The notes under the pieces were generated by a model. That model was not told where the DNA came from. It did not search any database and was given only the letters and a program-made list of their open reading frames with translations. DNA of 64,000 nucleotides from Trichomonas vaginalis G3 (taxonomy: Eukaryota; Parabasalia; Trichomonadida; Trichomonadidae): contig NC_067207.1 in the NCBI RefSeq assembly GCF_026262505.1, positions 17,452,082 through 17,516,081 of the forward strand, in the 5' to 3' direction. Shown piece by piece: positions 21,229-32,826 of this stretch. A program made the translations under genes and the position numbers. Each line of letters begins with the position of its first letter. The stretch's first letter is position 1.

Positions 21229-21470
21229 TTCTCGCTGTGAAACGTATTCGGTCATTTTTTTAAAAATTAATTTTTTGTTAGAGATAAGAGCTAAAACTCG
21301 GTAAACAACTTCTTTATGTCTAGAAAATTCTATCTTGCCTTTTATTTTTTTCTCGCTGTGAAACGTATTCGGTCATTTTTTTAAAAAATAATTTTTTGTT
21401 AGAGATAAGAGCTAAAACTTTGCAGACAACTCCCCCATGTCTAGCAAATTTAACATTCGTCTCCCATTTT
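21229..21470. repeat. Tandem duplication (2 x about 121 bp) of a promoter plus start codons
   Basis: Copy 1 is 21229-21349, copy 2 is 21350-21470. On the minus strand each copy reads AAAAATT... then AAAAAAATG followed by codons for MTEYVSQRE. The first about 65 bases are nearly identical, the rest has drifted. The inner copy would give a 31-residue peptide that stops inside the truncated surface-protein fragment. Confidence 0.75.
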
Positions 21471-22369
21471 TAGATATTTGGTTTAGAATGTTCGAAAATG
21501 CGTAATATGGTCATTAATATTAATTGAAAAGAACCTTGAATTAATTCAATCTGATCTCACAAAATATTTTAAATTACAAACTTTGTAGTTTGAATGGATA
21601 ATTAGTGGTAAACTCAAATAACTAGTTTATTTTTGAATAAAAATTATTTGAATTCATTCAATTTTGTGAATTTTCCTTCAAAAATCAAGTTTAAATATCT
21701 TATTTGGCATATAATTATAAATACAATGAAACATATTCGAAATTGAAAAGAATGACTTTTTCTGTTCTTTCAATCATTCAATTTGAATTTTGCAATATTG
21801 GATTTCTCATTAAATAGTTATTAAAAACAACAAGCAATTTAACTTACATTCAAATTTATTTGTGTTCTATTCAATCTTCTCAAAACTTATAATTTTCGGC
21901 TATAGCATGATTATATGCTATATAATATAATAAACCTATAATAGTATCATTCTTTCAATTATTTGAAGAGAAAACCGAAAAAATCTATTTTCGGTCTATA
22001 ACAATTTACTATCAAAATTTAATAGCGCAAAAACATTAACCAATTTGTTAAAACAATGTATGTAATGTTTGCAGCTATATTTTATCGAATATAAATTGTC
22101 ATTCATATCTCATTCAAAATTCTTAATTTTCAATTTTTTTTGATTTGCCCAAATATTTATGGCACACAAACTTTTAAAACATGTAACATCATTAACCGAA
22201 CAATGTTCACAATATATATTGGAAATATAAAGAGTATTTTAGAATCTCTGATCGTTTTTGAAACATTATTAAATTATTTGCCTTATTTCTGTGAATTTAG
22301 GATATAACTGTATAATTGTTAAGTATTATTTATTAATTTATGAATTCAATCATAATTAGTCATACGATT
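21471..22369. other. Intergenic
   Basis: AT-rich, no gene seen. Confidence 0.45.
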
Positions 22370-22690
22370 AAATACAGGCAATTTTTATCGAGTAGGTGAC
22401 AAAAGTGCATACTCTTAAACAACCGTCGGATTTCCGGGTGAAATCGTGACACACTTTCGTCTTTCGTAGGCAGTGGTGGTTGTTACAAAAGGTAACTTCG
22501 AATGTAGCGTGAAATCTGCAAAAAAAATTCTGAAATTTGAATGGAGAACACAAAAATTGAATAGTTTACGTCAATAAAAAAGAGAAAAATTAAGCCAATG
22601 TGTCTCGAACCTAGGACTTAGAGCAGCAATCCCACTGTTTATCCCATTACACTACATGAATCTCTCACCTCAGCCAATGAGATCAACTAT
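22370..22690 (-). ncRNA. Possible tRNA-derived (SINE-like) unit
   Basis: On the minus strand, 22690 to 22600 reads like a decayed tRNA: an A-box-like TAGTGTAATGGGATAA, then CCTAGGTTCGAGACAC (B-box GGTTCGA) about 35 bases later. Downstream on the same strand, 22530-22380 is a patch clearly richer in G+C than its surroundings. A tRNA-like head followed by a body is SINE-like, but a single copy is seen and the cloverleaf does not fold well by eye. Low confidence. Confidence 0.3.
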
Positions 22691-23836
22691 ATGATAACTT
22701 TTTCCCCATTATATTCTTGTGGAAAAGTGACAAATAGCAACTTTGACCCTCTCTCAATTTTTATCTCAAATCATTTATATTTTTTATTTCAAAATTGAAT
22801 TAATATGTCAAAAATTACTCTCATTCTTATCTAACGTGTTATTGCCATCTCCGTGGTCGTGAATGAAAAAACTAATTATGGTTAGTGTGATAATGAAGAT
22901 TAATTGTCTCAGATGCAATAAATGGCAATGATTCAATTATTCTTACTAAAATATATCAATTACTCTCATGAAACATTATTGGTATTGAATAGCTACCTAT
23001 TATTCTATAAATGGTTAAGATCTGTGAAATTTTGTCATTACATTTTGCTCACAATCCGAGTAAAAAAAATTTATGAATGCAATTTTTCATACTGTGGGTT
23101 ATTTTAAATCTTTATCTTTGATAAAATGTATTGCTGTCTTGAATATTTATTTGAATGTTGTTCTGATTTGCTTAAAATGAGAAGAAATTCCAAATTTCTA
23201 ATTTCATCTTTTTCACATAGATATTGTTCTGTAATTTCATTAGAAAAATGCAATATAATGGTAAGTGAAATGTACCATTTACGAATAATGCTTATCAGAA
23301 GTGAAGTAACAAAATCGTTGTTGAATCTTCTTTTTTAGTCAATATTGCATTGTTTTTAGTTTAACATTTCCTAAAATAGTTATATTAATTAGGTTTTGAT
23401 ATGTTTTTTTCCATATGTAACTTAGAGATTCTAATAAAATTAAATAAAAAAGTTATGTATATGAGGATAATCAACTTGAAAATCTAATGTAAAGGATTAA
23501 TGAGTTGATTACTTCATGCTTTCATACGAGTTAAAGTAGTTATGAGCTTCAAAAAAAATCATTACATTCTTTTTTTCATTTGAATTCTAACGTTATAAAT
23601 TATTCAATTTTAAAAACTATGCTGCTCTCATATAATACTATCATTATTCAAGCAAATTACTTCAAATCAAATAATCGCATCGTTAAATCTTTACAAAAAT
23701 CAAAAGTGACAAAAATAAATAAAGTCAGATTATGCAGTCTAAAAATATGAACTAGGATTTGCAAACAGATTTGCATTAAATGTTTACAAGTATTCAATTT
23801 GTAAAAAATCCTCACAAAATCCATTATAATAATATA
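22691..23836. other. Intergenic
   Basis: No gene seen upstream of the CK1 kinase; several 60-70-codon frames look like chance. Confidence 0.45.
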
Positions 23837-23841
23837 TCATT
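23837..23841 (+). promoter_or_regulatory. Initiator-like motif TCATT before the kinase gene
   Basis: TCATT lies directly before the ATG at 23842, matching the trichomonad initiator core TCA(Y)(T/A) that IBP39 binds in Trichomonas vaginalis. The very short leader this implies is normal for the group. Confidence 0.45.
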
Positions 23842-24873
23842 ATGAAATCTTCCGAAAGGCCTGAGTTATCGGTTGGTTACCGTGTGAACAAGTATGAAAT
23901 AACCAAACATATTGGTAGAGGTGGCTATGGAGATATTTATAATGTTAGAGACCTGAATAAAAACGTTTATGCAATGAAAACAGAATATTTATCAGCAAAA
24001 AGAAAAGCACTTCTATCAGAGATGTATTTCCTTGAAAAATTGCAGGGATCGGATTTTTTTCCGAAACTAATCGAGAAAGGAAAAACAGAAAAATTTTATT
24101 ATTGTATTATGGAACTCTTAGGTCCTTCATTATCAAAGATGAGAAGATGTTTACCAGATAGTCATTATAAAACTTATTCCGTTCTGCGTTTATCCTCAGA
24201 AATGCTTAAATGTATTCAAGAATTTCATAATTGCGGTTTTGTTCATCGTGACATAAAACCTTCGAACTTTCTAATACGAGCCAATCGCGATCATCCTATT
24301 TGTTTGATAGATTTTGGATTATCTGCATTCTTTATCAACCCAAAAACCGGAAAACATATAGATTTTGATCCAAATTGCGGTTATGTTGGTACATGTCGTT
24401 ATGCCTCTTTGAACTCTCACTTAGGTTTTTCATTATCTCGTCGAGATGACCTTATGTCATGGTTTTACAGCGTTATTGAGCTTGCTGAAGGTCACGTTCC
24501 ATGGCCAGGAAGTAAAGATATGGAATTATCCGAGAAATTGAAAACTTTAATGTCTGCGCAAGATTTATGTAAATCTCTGCCTCCAGAGTTCATAGAAATA
24601 TACAAAACTATTCAGAGTCTTCAATTTGATGAGACTCCGCCTTATGATCATATTTTAATTATGATTGATAACGCAATCGACAGATTATGCCATCAGCCAA
24701 GGTATTTTGACTGGGAAAAATTGAGAGCAAAAGAAATTGCTAAAATTTCCGAAATTTCCCTTAAAATGAGGCCCCCAACTTGTCCTCACAGAATGTCGGG
24801 GTTTGAATCAATGCTCCTCTCGGAAGAAGAAGAGGATAAAAAAGTAGAATGTGAATATTGTGAAATTGTATAA
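23842..24873 (+). CDS. CK1-family protein kinase
   Basis: 343 residues. Kinase motifs: glycine loop GRGGYG (25-30), catalytic-site Lys46 in YAMKTE, HRDIKPSN (135-142), DFG (157-159), and the CK1-type replacement for APE seen around GTCRYASLNSH, which is diagnostic of the casein kinase 1 group. The spacing and the MELLGPSLS start of the hinge resemble CK1/tau-tubulin kinase-like enzymes. CK1 paralogues are greatly expanded in trichomonads. The C-terminal about 50 residues are a short tail with an acidic EEEEDKK stretch and a Cys-x-x-Cys (CEYCEIV) end. All catalytic residues are present, so an active Ser/Thr kinase is expected; substrates are unknown. Confidence 0.88.
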   Translation: MKSSERPELSVGYRVNKYEITKHIGRGGYGDIYNVRDLNKNVYAMKTEYLSAKRKALLSEMYFLEKLQGSDFFPKLIEKGKTEKFYYCIMELLGPSLSKMRRCLPDSHYKTYSVLRLSSEMLKCIQEFHNCGFVHRDIKPSNFLIRANRDHPICLIDFGLSAFFINPKTGKHIDFDPNCGYVGTCRYASLNSHLGFSLSRRDDLMSWFYSVIELAEGHVPWPGSKDMELSEKLKTLMSAQDLCKSLPPEFIEIYKTIQSLQFDETPPYDHILIMIDNAIDRLCHQPRYFDWEKLRAKEIAKISEISLKMRPPTCPHRMSGFESMLLSEEEEDKKVECEYCEIV

Positions 24874-25260
24874 AAACTGTTTGTATTTATTTTTATATTA
24901 ATTCAATTTCTTTATATTTTTTCCTGCGATTAAGAATTCAATAGAAATACTGTTTGTGGTAATCTTACTATAACTACAAACATCTAAAATCTTAAAATTT
25001 AAGATAAATATTGAATTAGAAATTTTGATTTTATGACATTAAAACCATTTACTCTGTAAGTTTATTCGCAAAGGATATGTTCTATTACAGTGATTTGAAT
25101 CGACTGTTTCATTTCGCCATTTCTTTCCATGATATGGAGATATCGTTAACCATATTGCATAAATCTGATAGGTGGGCCTCCATGAGTATATATTGATTGT
25201 ATTTTGAAATTTTTAATCAAATTCAATATCAAAAAAAAATTTTTTTTTGTAAAAAAACAA
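24874..25260. other. Short intergenic region
   Basis: Between the kinase and the ABC transporter genes on the same strand. An A/T-tract (AAAAAAAAATTTTTTTTTG) directly precedes the transporter ATG. Confidence 0.45.
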
Positions 25261-27606
25261 ATGATTGGATCAAACAACGCTGAAACTGGTGGTCTATGGA
25301 CTTCCAGAAAACCTCAGTTCTGGCGTTCGTTAAGGTATTTATTAAAGAAAGATATAATCACAAAAGTTCGACATTTTCCTTCAATAATTGAGTTTTTAGG
25401 CGCTTGCACTTTAACATTACTTTTATTCCCTATTTATCACTATGCAAGATTTAAAGTACCAGAAAATCCAAATCCCGAAATGGAAGGACCTGCAAATATA
25501 AACTTAACTTTAGGTATCTTTTTATACGGAGTTGGAAAAGCAGTTCCACGTATTGTTTTATTACCAAACTGTTCTAATACACGATTTTTAAAGGCAATGG
25601 TCATTGACAGACTTGCAGAACAAATAAAAATCAATTCAACGATAGTTGACACTGTTGATGAGATGCGTAACTTCATATATCAAACAGACAGCAATGCCAT
25701 TGGTTTACATTGGAAAAATGGAAATGCTTCAGATGCAATGAGAAATCCTCAGTTTACCATCTACGAACAAGTCACTTACGGACGTCCTGAAGAAGGTCTA
25801 ATTCAAGTTATCGTAGATTACCTCACAATGATGCCATTTTCTCCAAAAATTTCTCATATTGACAGACAACCGTTTCCCACAAAGAAATCGTTTAATGAAT
25901 TCGATATACAATTATTCTTTGCCTTCTTTGGCATTGTCCCCGTTATTCTAGCAACGATGCCAGTTATTCAAAGTATTATTGACGAAAAAGGAGAGAAAAT
26001 TACAACTTTAATGTTCCTTATGGGCATGACGGAGCTCCAGTATTGGATAGTAAACTTCGTAATCATGATTGGATTCAGCTTAATCGCGTATCTCTTCTTC
26101 GCCTTGGAAATGTGTTACTGGTTCGGTATGAAAGGAACCGATTTTAGCCTTTTCATGGCCTTCACCTTCTTATTTATGGTCGCTCATACGTTCTTTATGT
26201 CATGTGTTATGGTTTGTATGCAGAAATCCGAACACGGACGTTCCCAAGCTATTGTATTTGCCGTGTTCGGTATTTTCTTCTGCTACGTCCACCAGTTTTA
26301 CACACTACAACCAAATGCTTCCGATAAGGCCAAGCACGGTATGTCCATTTTCCCACTTTCTACGTACGAAGTCATGGTAATGAATTTTTACGACCACGTT
26401 AAGAGGGGTTACAATGGCTACCATTGGTCGGATTTCTATCAAGATTCACCTTACAAGATTTCATGGGGATTCATGTGGTTCGGAATTGACATAGTTGTTT
26501 ACGGTATCATATTCCTTCTTTTGAACACCTTCTTACCAAGACATTTCGGAGTTCAGCCGATGCATATCCAAGATGTCTTCAAATTAAGCGCCTGGAAAGC
26601 ATTATTCCATGGAAAAGGCCAGATAGACTATAACAAGGTCAAAAACGCAGACATCGCCATAAAAGTTGACCACTTACACAAAGTTTTTTCAGGAGCCACG
26701 CCCGTAACAGCCGTAAAAGATGTTTCCTTCCAAGTAAAGAAAGGCGAAGTGATTGTCATGATCGGGCCGAACGGTGCCGGCAAGAGCACGATCATAAACA
26801 CCCTCAGTGCCGCAATAAAATGTTCTGGTGGCGAAATTTCACTTTTTGATGGTGATCCGACCAATCAATTCCAAGAGATCCACAACTATCTTGGTATTTG
26901 CTTCCAAGACAATGTCCTCATTGGTCTTTTATCTGTACGCGAGCATTTCGAGTTGTTTGGAGCTCTCCGCGGTATCCAAAAAGAAGATCTCGACTGCGCG
27001 ATTGACTTTTTCGGAACAACTCTTCAAATGTCGCACCAAATGAGTACAAGAGCAAAAGATCTCAGTGGCGGACAAAAGAGAAAACTGTGTTTGGCACTTT
27101 CTCTTCTTGGAAATCCTCCAATTGTTGTCATGGATGAACCAACAGCTGGTGTTGATGTTCAAGCAAGACAATTGATTTGGCAGACAATCTCTGGTCTCAA
27201 GGATTCGACGTTGATCATCACAAGCCACGCATTGGAAGAAGCTGAAGCTGTGTCATCAAGATTGTTCATTGTCGCAGGGGGAGACATGCCATTCCAGGGG
27301 ACATCGACAGAATTGAGGAAACAATTCAACTGCGGTTATATTTTGAGGGTCGAAAGAGAGGACGGAACGGTCGGTCCTGTCTTAGATATTGCTAAGAATA
27401 TTATACCACAGAGCATAATGGCTGATGACAGGAAAGACACGGTTATTGTGCCTGTTGATAGAAAGGCGTCAATTCTGTTGGAAGAACTCGATAAAAGAAA
27501 GGATGAACTCGGAATTAAGTCATATAGTTTCAGTGTTGAACAGTTGGAAGATACGTTGATCAAAATGATACAACACGCTGAAGCAGAAATTAATATGAAT
27601 CATTAA
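25261..27606 (+). CDS. ABC transporter, ABCA-type half transporter
   Basis: 781 residues from ATG 25261; an in-frame TTG 57 bases upstream is not taken as a start. Layout is one membrane domain followed by one nucleotide-binding domain: a first membrane helix at about 45-65, a large extracellular loop, then six or so helices between about 215 and 440, then the ABC domain with Walker A GPNGAGKST (about 502-510), signature LSGGQKRK (about 600), Walker B VVMDEPTAGVD and an H-loop SHALEEAEA. The DEPTAGVDxxARxxIW block is typical of the ABCA family (lipid transporters). Half-size ABCA-like proteins are common in protists and need to pair. All catalytic motifs are intact. The 3' half has richer codon use than the 5' half. 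Confidence 0.88.
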   Translation: MIGSNNAETGGLWTSRKPQFWRSLRYLLKKDIITKVRHFPSIIEFLGACTLTLLLFPIYHYARFKVPENPNPEMEGPANINLTLGIFLYGVGKAVPRIVLLPNCSNTRFLKAMVIDRLAEQIKINSTIVDTVDEMRNFIYQTDSNAIGLHWKNGNASDAMRNPQFTIYEQVTYGRPEEGLIQVIVDYLTMMPFSPKISHIDRQPFPTKKSFNEFDIQLFFAFFGIVPVILATMPVIQSIIDEKGEKITTLMFLMGMTELQYWIVNFVIMIGFSLIAYLFFALEMCYWFGMKGTDFSLFMAFTFLFMVAHTFFMSCVMVCMQKSEHGRSQAIVFAVFGIFFCYVHQFYTLQPNASDKAKHGMSIFPLSTYEVMVMNFYDHVKRGYNGYHWSDFYQDSPYKISWGFMWFGIDIVVYGIIFLLLNTFLPRHFGVQPMHIQDVFKLSAWKALFHGKGQIDYNKVKNADIAIKVDHLHKVFSGATPVTAVKDVSFQVKKGEVIVMIGPNGAGKSTIINTLSAAIKCSGGEISLFDGDPTNQFQEIHNYLGICFQDNVLIGLLSVREHFELFGALRGIQKEDLDCAIDFFGTTLQMSHQMSTRAKDLSGGQKRKLCLALSLLGNPPIVVMDEPTAGVDVQARQLIWQTISGLKDSTLIITSHALEEAEAVSSRLFIVAGGDMPFQGTSTELRKQFNCGYILRVEREDGTVGPVLDIAKNIIPQSIMADDRKDTVIVPVDRKASILLEELDKRKDELGIKSYSFSVEQLEDTLIKMIQHAEAEINMNH

Positions 27607-29505
27607 TTTTTTTATTTTATATGTTTTAATATATATATATTAAATTCTTTTCTTTCAATCATTCAAATATGATTCTATCTTTTTACTTTTTCTTGATAAA
27701 TTTGATCGTTTAATTATAGAATGATATACTGATTGGTTTCAACGTATATCGAACCCTCAAAAAATACTCTTGATGACAGAAAATTTTGAATGCACGTCTA
27801 TTCAATCTAAGCGATCAATTTTGTCAGAAATTGTCCAAATTATTTGGTGGCAAATTTTCAAAACGTTTTTATCAATCTTGATACGATGTATCAATAATTT
27901 ATCAATAAGTAATACTGATGACTGATAGCGTCTAGATTCATCTTATGACCCAATTATGCCAATATTAGCGATAGTTCTATATAAAATAAAAATTCCAGGG
28001 CCAATTAATGGAATCTTGAAAGGTAAAGGCTCGAAATAATACCGTTTTATTCATTGACGGCAATAATAATATTACATACTCTCAGACCAAAAAAAATGAT
28101 TTATATTACATCAATTTAATTTTTAACAAAATATTATCATTGATCGTTAAATGTAATTACAAACAACAGAGTATAGCAATTTTGAAATGATCTTGAATCA
28201 TTTTGGGCATTTTCAAAAACTTTTAGTTCCGAAAAAATTGAAAATAAATGGGAAATATGAATATAGAGTATTAATAGTTATTGTATTAGATTTCGTATTC
28301 ATAGCACATGTGGTTTCTTGATCTAATGGCCGGTAAATAGCAAAAATTTTATATCCATTATGTAATACATTAACAGTCATTTACTAAAACATATTATTAA
28401 ATTGACAATCGGTTTTACAAGAAGGTAAATGGATCTAACTCCCATTTCAATTATAATAAGAATTATGAAAAACTATCATTTTTAATAGAATAAAGGAAAT
28501 AAATATATAATGCATTTGAAGTAAATAATGAAATATAATTAAGCAATTAACCAAAATTTCAAATTAAGTGATTACAGTTCTCACGATTTCCATTGGTTAT
28601 TTCCTCTTGTTCGTTTGCAAACCGAAAATTTGTGATAAATTCGTCTAAACTGTAAATGTAATATCGATGATAAGAAAATAAACAAATTCAAGTTTTTGAT
28701 AATTCATAATTTCAATGTTTATATGATATACTATCAAATTTTTATACAGAGGAGCTTTAACAATTTTTTTTTATAATTCAAGATTGACTTTTAAAAAAAT
28801 TGACTTTAATTTGATAAATGAACAATTTTATGAATAACATGTGCTTTAGTCACTTGCACAACATCGTATAGTTACGATTTGTGGTCATTAAACGAATTCT
28901 TTTAGATAGTTTTCTCCTTCAAAAAAAAGTCAGGATATAAAAAAATTGACAAAATATTTAAAATAATATCATGCAAGATAAATGATTCTTATTTGATCTT
29001 TAAAGTATTTATGATTTCACTTTTAAAAAGTTATCACAAAAATGAGCTTTCAAATTCTGATGTAAATTCGGATTTTTATTTTTCAATATTGTTAATAATG
29101 TTATTATTTATTGAGTTATATGATTTCGATCCTTAAACTTAAATTTTCTGAAGAATATTTTTTGAGTGTCAATCGAAGCACGTTGACGTTCATTTAGAAA
29201 AATATTTATGATACACTGGTAGATCATGATTCATTTTTTAAGAATTAATATTTTTCGAAAACGCAGACAATTTACATTGAATCGTTTTTAAACATGATTA
29301 TAATATACTATTTATTCTTATGATTTTATTTGACATGCCCGATTTCAGAAAATTCTTTACGATGATAAAAATATGATGAAATTATAATGCAGAATATAAT
29401 ATCTGATAGGCATTTATTAACAATTCAAATATTGAATGGTATTAAAATTGAAAGAGGTGAGATGTTGGCTGATCATAATTGAAAAATTTCATTTTTTGTC
29501 TTGTC
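27607..29505. other. Long intergenic region (1.9 kb)
   Basis: No open frame above chance and no inverted-end element recognised. Entirely AT-rich. Confidence 0.45.
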
Positions 29506-30000
29506 ATGTCTAAAAGAGTGATACATCGTTTCTCAAAAGAAGAAGATAGGAAAATACTCGAAGTAGTTTCCAAGTACGGGGATAATTTGCTCTTAGCAAT
29601 GGATGAATTGGAAACAAAACTTAGTTCAAATCATTCAAGACGTTCAATCATCGAAAGATTCAAAGGATTCTTAAGTCAGAGCAGAGAAAAATGGACAGAA
29701 GACGAAGACAGAGTCATACTCGAATCATTCCAGCAGTTTGGCAATCGCTGGACTTTAATTGCAAAATTCCTTGCTAATAGATCTGGAGATCAAGTTAAGA
29801 TTCGCTATAAGCAGATCTCAAAGAAGAAAATAGTGCCTGTTAGACCGCGTGGAAGACCAAGAATCCGCCCAAGAGAAATTGAAAGCTCAAATTCAAGCGA
29901 CTCATGTTCGGAAAATAATGGACTTACTGATGCACTGTGGCACAATTTAATAACCGACTTTGGAGCAGCATTAGAAGAAGAATCTTACTTTTTATTTTAA
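29506..30000 (+). CDS. Two-repeat (R2R3-like) Myb DNA-binding protein
   Basis: 164 residues from ATG 29506. Two Myb/SANT repeats: residues about 6-55 (FSKEEDRKILEVVSKYG...) and 62-108 (REKWTEDEDRVILESFQQFG then NRWTLIAKFLANRSGDQVKI), the second with well-spaced Trp/Phe core residues. A basic, Pro/Arg-rich segment (VRPRGRPRIRPRE) follows, resembling an AT-hook (RGRPR), then an acidic tail. Small two-repeat Myb proteins are a large trichomonad family and include regulators such as T. vaginalis Myb1-3. Likely a sequence-specific transcription factor; target unknown. Confidence 0.85.
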   Translation: MSKRVIHRFSKEEDRKILEVVSKYGDNLLLAMDELETKLSSNHSRRSIIERFKGFLSQSREKWTEDEDRVILESFQQFGNRWTLIAKFLANRSGDQVKIRYKQISKKKIVPVRPRGRPRIRPREIESSNSSDSCSENNGLTDALWHNLITDFGAALEEESYFLF

Positions 30001-30502
30001 TTTTTATTTTTTGTATATTTATGAATAAATTCTATCGATTATATGGATTTTAGATATGTCATCAAAATTCTGATAAAGCGTTAGTGCGTTGTAAATTGAA
30101 TTAATGCTCTTCCTTTCAATTTTGAAAAGCACGTTTAATTGATTGTACTGAAAGCAACTGTTAAATGATATTTTATCAATTAAAACAAAAATTCAATTAA
30201 TAAAATTGAATATAACGAAATTGTATAGTTTACATATTTCATATTCCTCAGAAAAACTTGAATCTCAATTATTTTATTCTTTTAACGACTTTTTAAGAAA
30301 TGAAGAATTTTCCAATATCGCTTATTTTTTAGTAGTCATTTTTGGAAATTTTTTTTGGTACTCTCAATTTAAATATGTACTGTGTGTCATTTTTTGTCTA
30401 AATCTATTCAAAAATCTTCACAAATATAAAATAGAATAATAGCAAAAAATTTAATGATAATGACATTCTAAGATATTTTTCCAGCTAAAATTTCTGATAT
30501 AT
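30001..30502. other. Intergenic
   Basis: Downstream of the Myb gene; a 77-codon frame at 30206-30439 has no protein-like features. Confidence 0.4.
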
Positions 30503-30504
30503 TA

Positions 30505-31552
30505 AGGGTTTCGTTTTGCTAAAATTGTCACTTTTATAGCATATTTGTTTTTGGATGTTTTGCGAAACCAAAAAAAAACTATGATATACAATGTGTGTGT
30601 AAAAAAATACTTTATTTACTAGTTAAAAAATCATTTGGTATTGATCAAGTTATTTTTTCTGGATAAGATATTATATGGATAATTGGATAGAAAATACAAT
30701 TATATAATCTTGTACCTGGTTTAATTAAGCTAATTGTCATCAGAAACTTGTAATTTTTATGAATTTCAGATTTTCTTTTCATTACTGCTTTTCTTAATAG
30801 GTCAAGTTCTTATTTACGTTATAAAGTATGATATTTACAAATATCAAGTTATCATGTTTTTTGAGAAATTATGAGAAACAAACAAAAATGAAAAAGATAG
30901 GAATAGCAATGAATAGTGATGTGGGTATAGAAAATGTAAGAGATATGAATGCAAAGCAATCAGTATTTAGGATATTGACCATAGATTTCGAAAAAAAATG
31001 CAGCATATTGAGCGAAAACTATGATTATATTATAAGGCTGTCCTTTAAAGCATAATGAAACTATTCCCTTTTCATTTTAATCAAATAAGATAGTAAAGAT
31101 TTTTGAATTAGCTAGAAACTGATGAGATGTTTTCACAAATCAGATTTTTAATCTCTATAATGCATAATTCACTCAATATCTCAATTTTGATATTGCGAGA
31201 TATTTTTGCTATCGGTTTCGCAATTTTGACACAATAGCAAGAGGGTTCTATAAGCATTATTATCAACGTAGAATCTGAATATCATATCAGAAAATGTCGC
31301 AAATCTGACATTTACCCGACCAAATAGCAAAAATAATTGAATACTTTTCGCAAAAACTTTAAAAATCGATAAAAATATGAAATATAGATATTAAAGAGAC
31401 TTTTTATATAATATTCATAAAGATTTTCCAAAAATATGATACCGCAAAATTAAAAAAGTGACGTCTTGAGTGGAGTCAAAGGTCGAAATTGCTAGCTAAA
31501 TGTTTTTTAGCGAAATTGCGTAATGTACGTTTTTTTCGCAAAACGAAACCCT
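30505..31552. mobile_element. Non-coding TIR element B (AGGGTTTCGTTTTGC ends, TA flanks)
   Basis: Starts AGGGTTTCGTTTTGC and ends with the exact reverse complement GCAAAACGAAACCCT; flanked by TA at 30503-30504 and 31553-31554. 1,048 bp. The sequence next to the TA on both sides is ATAT-rich. No transposase frame; one 75-codon frame at 30828 looks like chance. Same plan as elements A and C: about 1.05 kb, TA flank, AGGGT tip. Read as a non-autonomous mariner-like element. Confidence 0.7.
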
Positions 31553-31554
31553 TA

Positions 31555-32826
31555 GATATATCAATTATTTATTTTTTTTATCCCAGCATAACGACTAAAA
31601 TATTTTAGACATTTAATGTTATATCCTACTATGTTATATGGATCTTTTTTGATCAACTGTTATCATTCTCAATTTTTAACATATGCTTTTGAATCGGTGA
31701 TACAGTCCAATACCCTCTCCTGTTTTTCATTTCTGTCATTTACCGCCATTTCATTATTCTAATAAAATTCTATTGCAAATTATTTAATTTTTAAAAAAGC
31801 ATTTTAAAAATCGAGAAATTAGAATATTTATTATTAACCATAATAATGCATATAACTCTATAATGAAATACATCAGGAATCGATTGTCAATTTTCATAGA
31901 TGAAATATTTTTGGAAGATTTTGAAAAAAAATTAAAAGTAGCAGGATCGAATAATTAAATAACTATTATTACCCCGTAGCTCTTCCATGCATCAATGATT
32001 TTGCAGCTAGTTCGATAAAGTAATTTTAACGATGAATTGAAATTGAAAAGATTTACTAAAAATGTGCAGTTTGGTCAATGTCAAATTTTGGGGTTTGAAT
32101 CAAGATCTATTGAAATGAATTGAATATGCCTATCAAGCTCCAATTCAATAATCATGCCCTACTATTGCCATTCAAAAGAAAACAAGCAAAAAATGTATTC
32201 TTTCATTGGCAATTTTAAGACACTTTTTGTCGAGATTTCACTCGCTTGGAATAAAATTGAATGGTACGGATACGAAATCTCTGATGTGATAGGATTGTTA
32301 CAATAACTGAGATACATATTTATCAATCGAAACGATATGACCAAATAAATTCTATCGTTCAATAAGACGAGTTTAAACTATAATTTAAGAGAAACGATAA
32401 TTTCAATACTGTTAAGCAGTCATCTCATTAAAATACATCACCCAATAAGCCTGGAAAAACAATCTATCTGCTTGTTAGTGAGCTCTTTTATTTGAAATTG
32501 TTTGCTTTAAAATTTCATAGTGATTTCCAAAATGATGTGTAGTGTATTTTTGAGTTCATCTGAAGCCCATAATTGATCAAACACTCAACCATGTGTTATA
32601 AAAATAGCTATGTAATTTATAGATATAATTATGATATTTCATTATTGATGTTGAAAAAATATATGAGACAATTCTCCCAATAAAGAACAAGGATTTTACT
32701 ACTTTCATTAGATCATATGAATTAAATATCTTCATAATGGCATTTATTATTATGGATCTTGATAATATTTCTGTGTCATGATTTTTATTTCAAATTTTTT
32801 GAATTAAAATTTATCGTTAAATTTCC
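31555..32826. other. Intergenic
   Basis: No gene or repeat seen upstream of the ankyrin gene. Confidence 0.45.

Noticed and set aside
30828-31055. 75-codon frame in element B
   Set aside because: No transposase-like motif; isolated in non-coding DNA.
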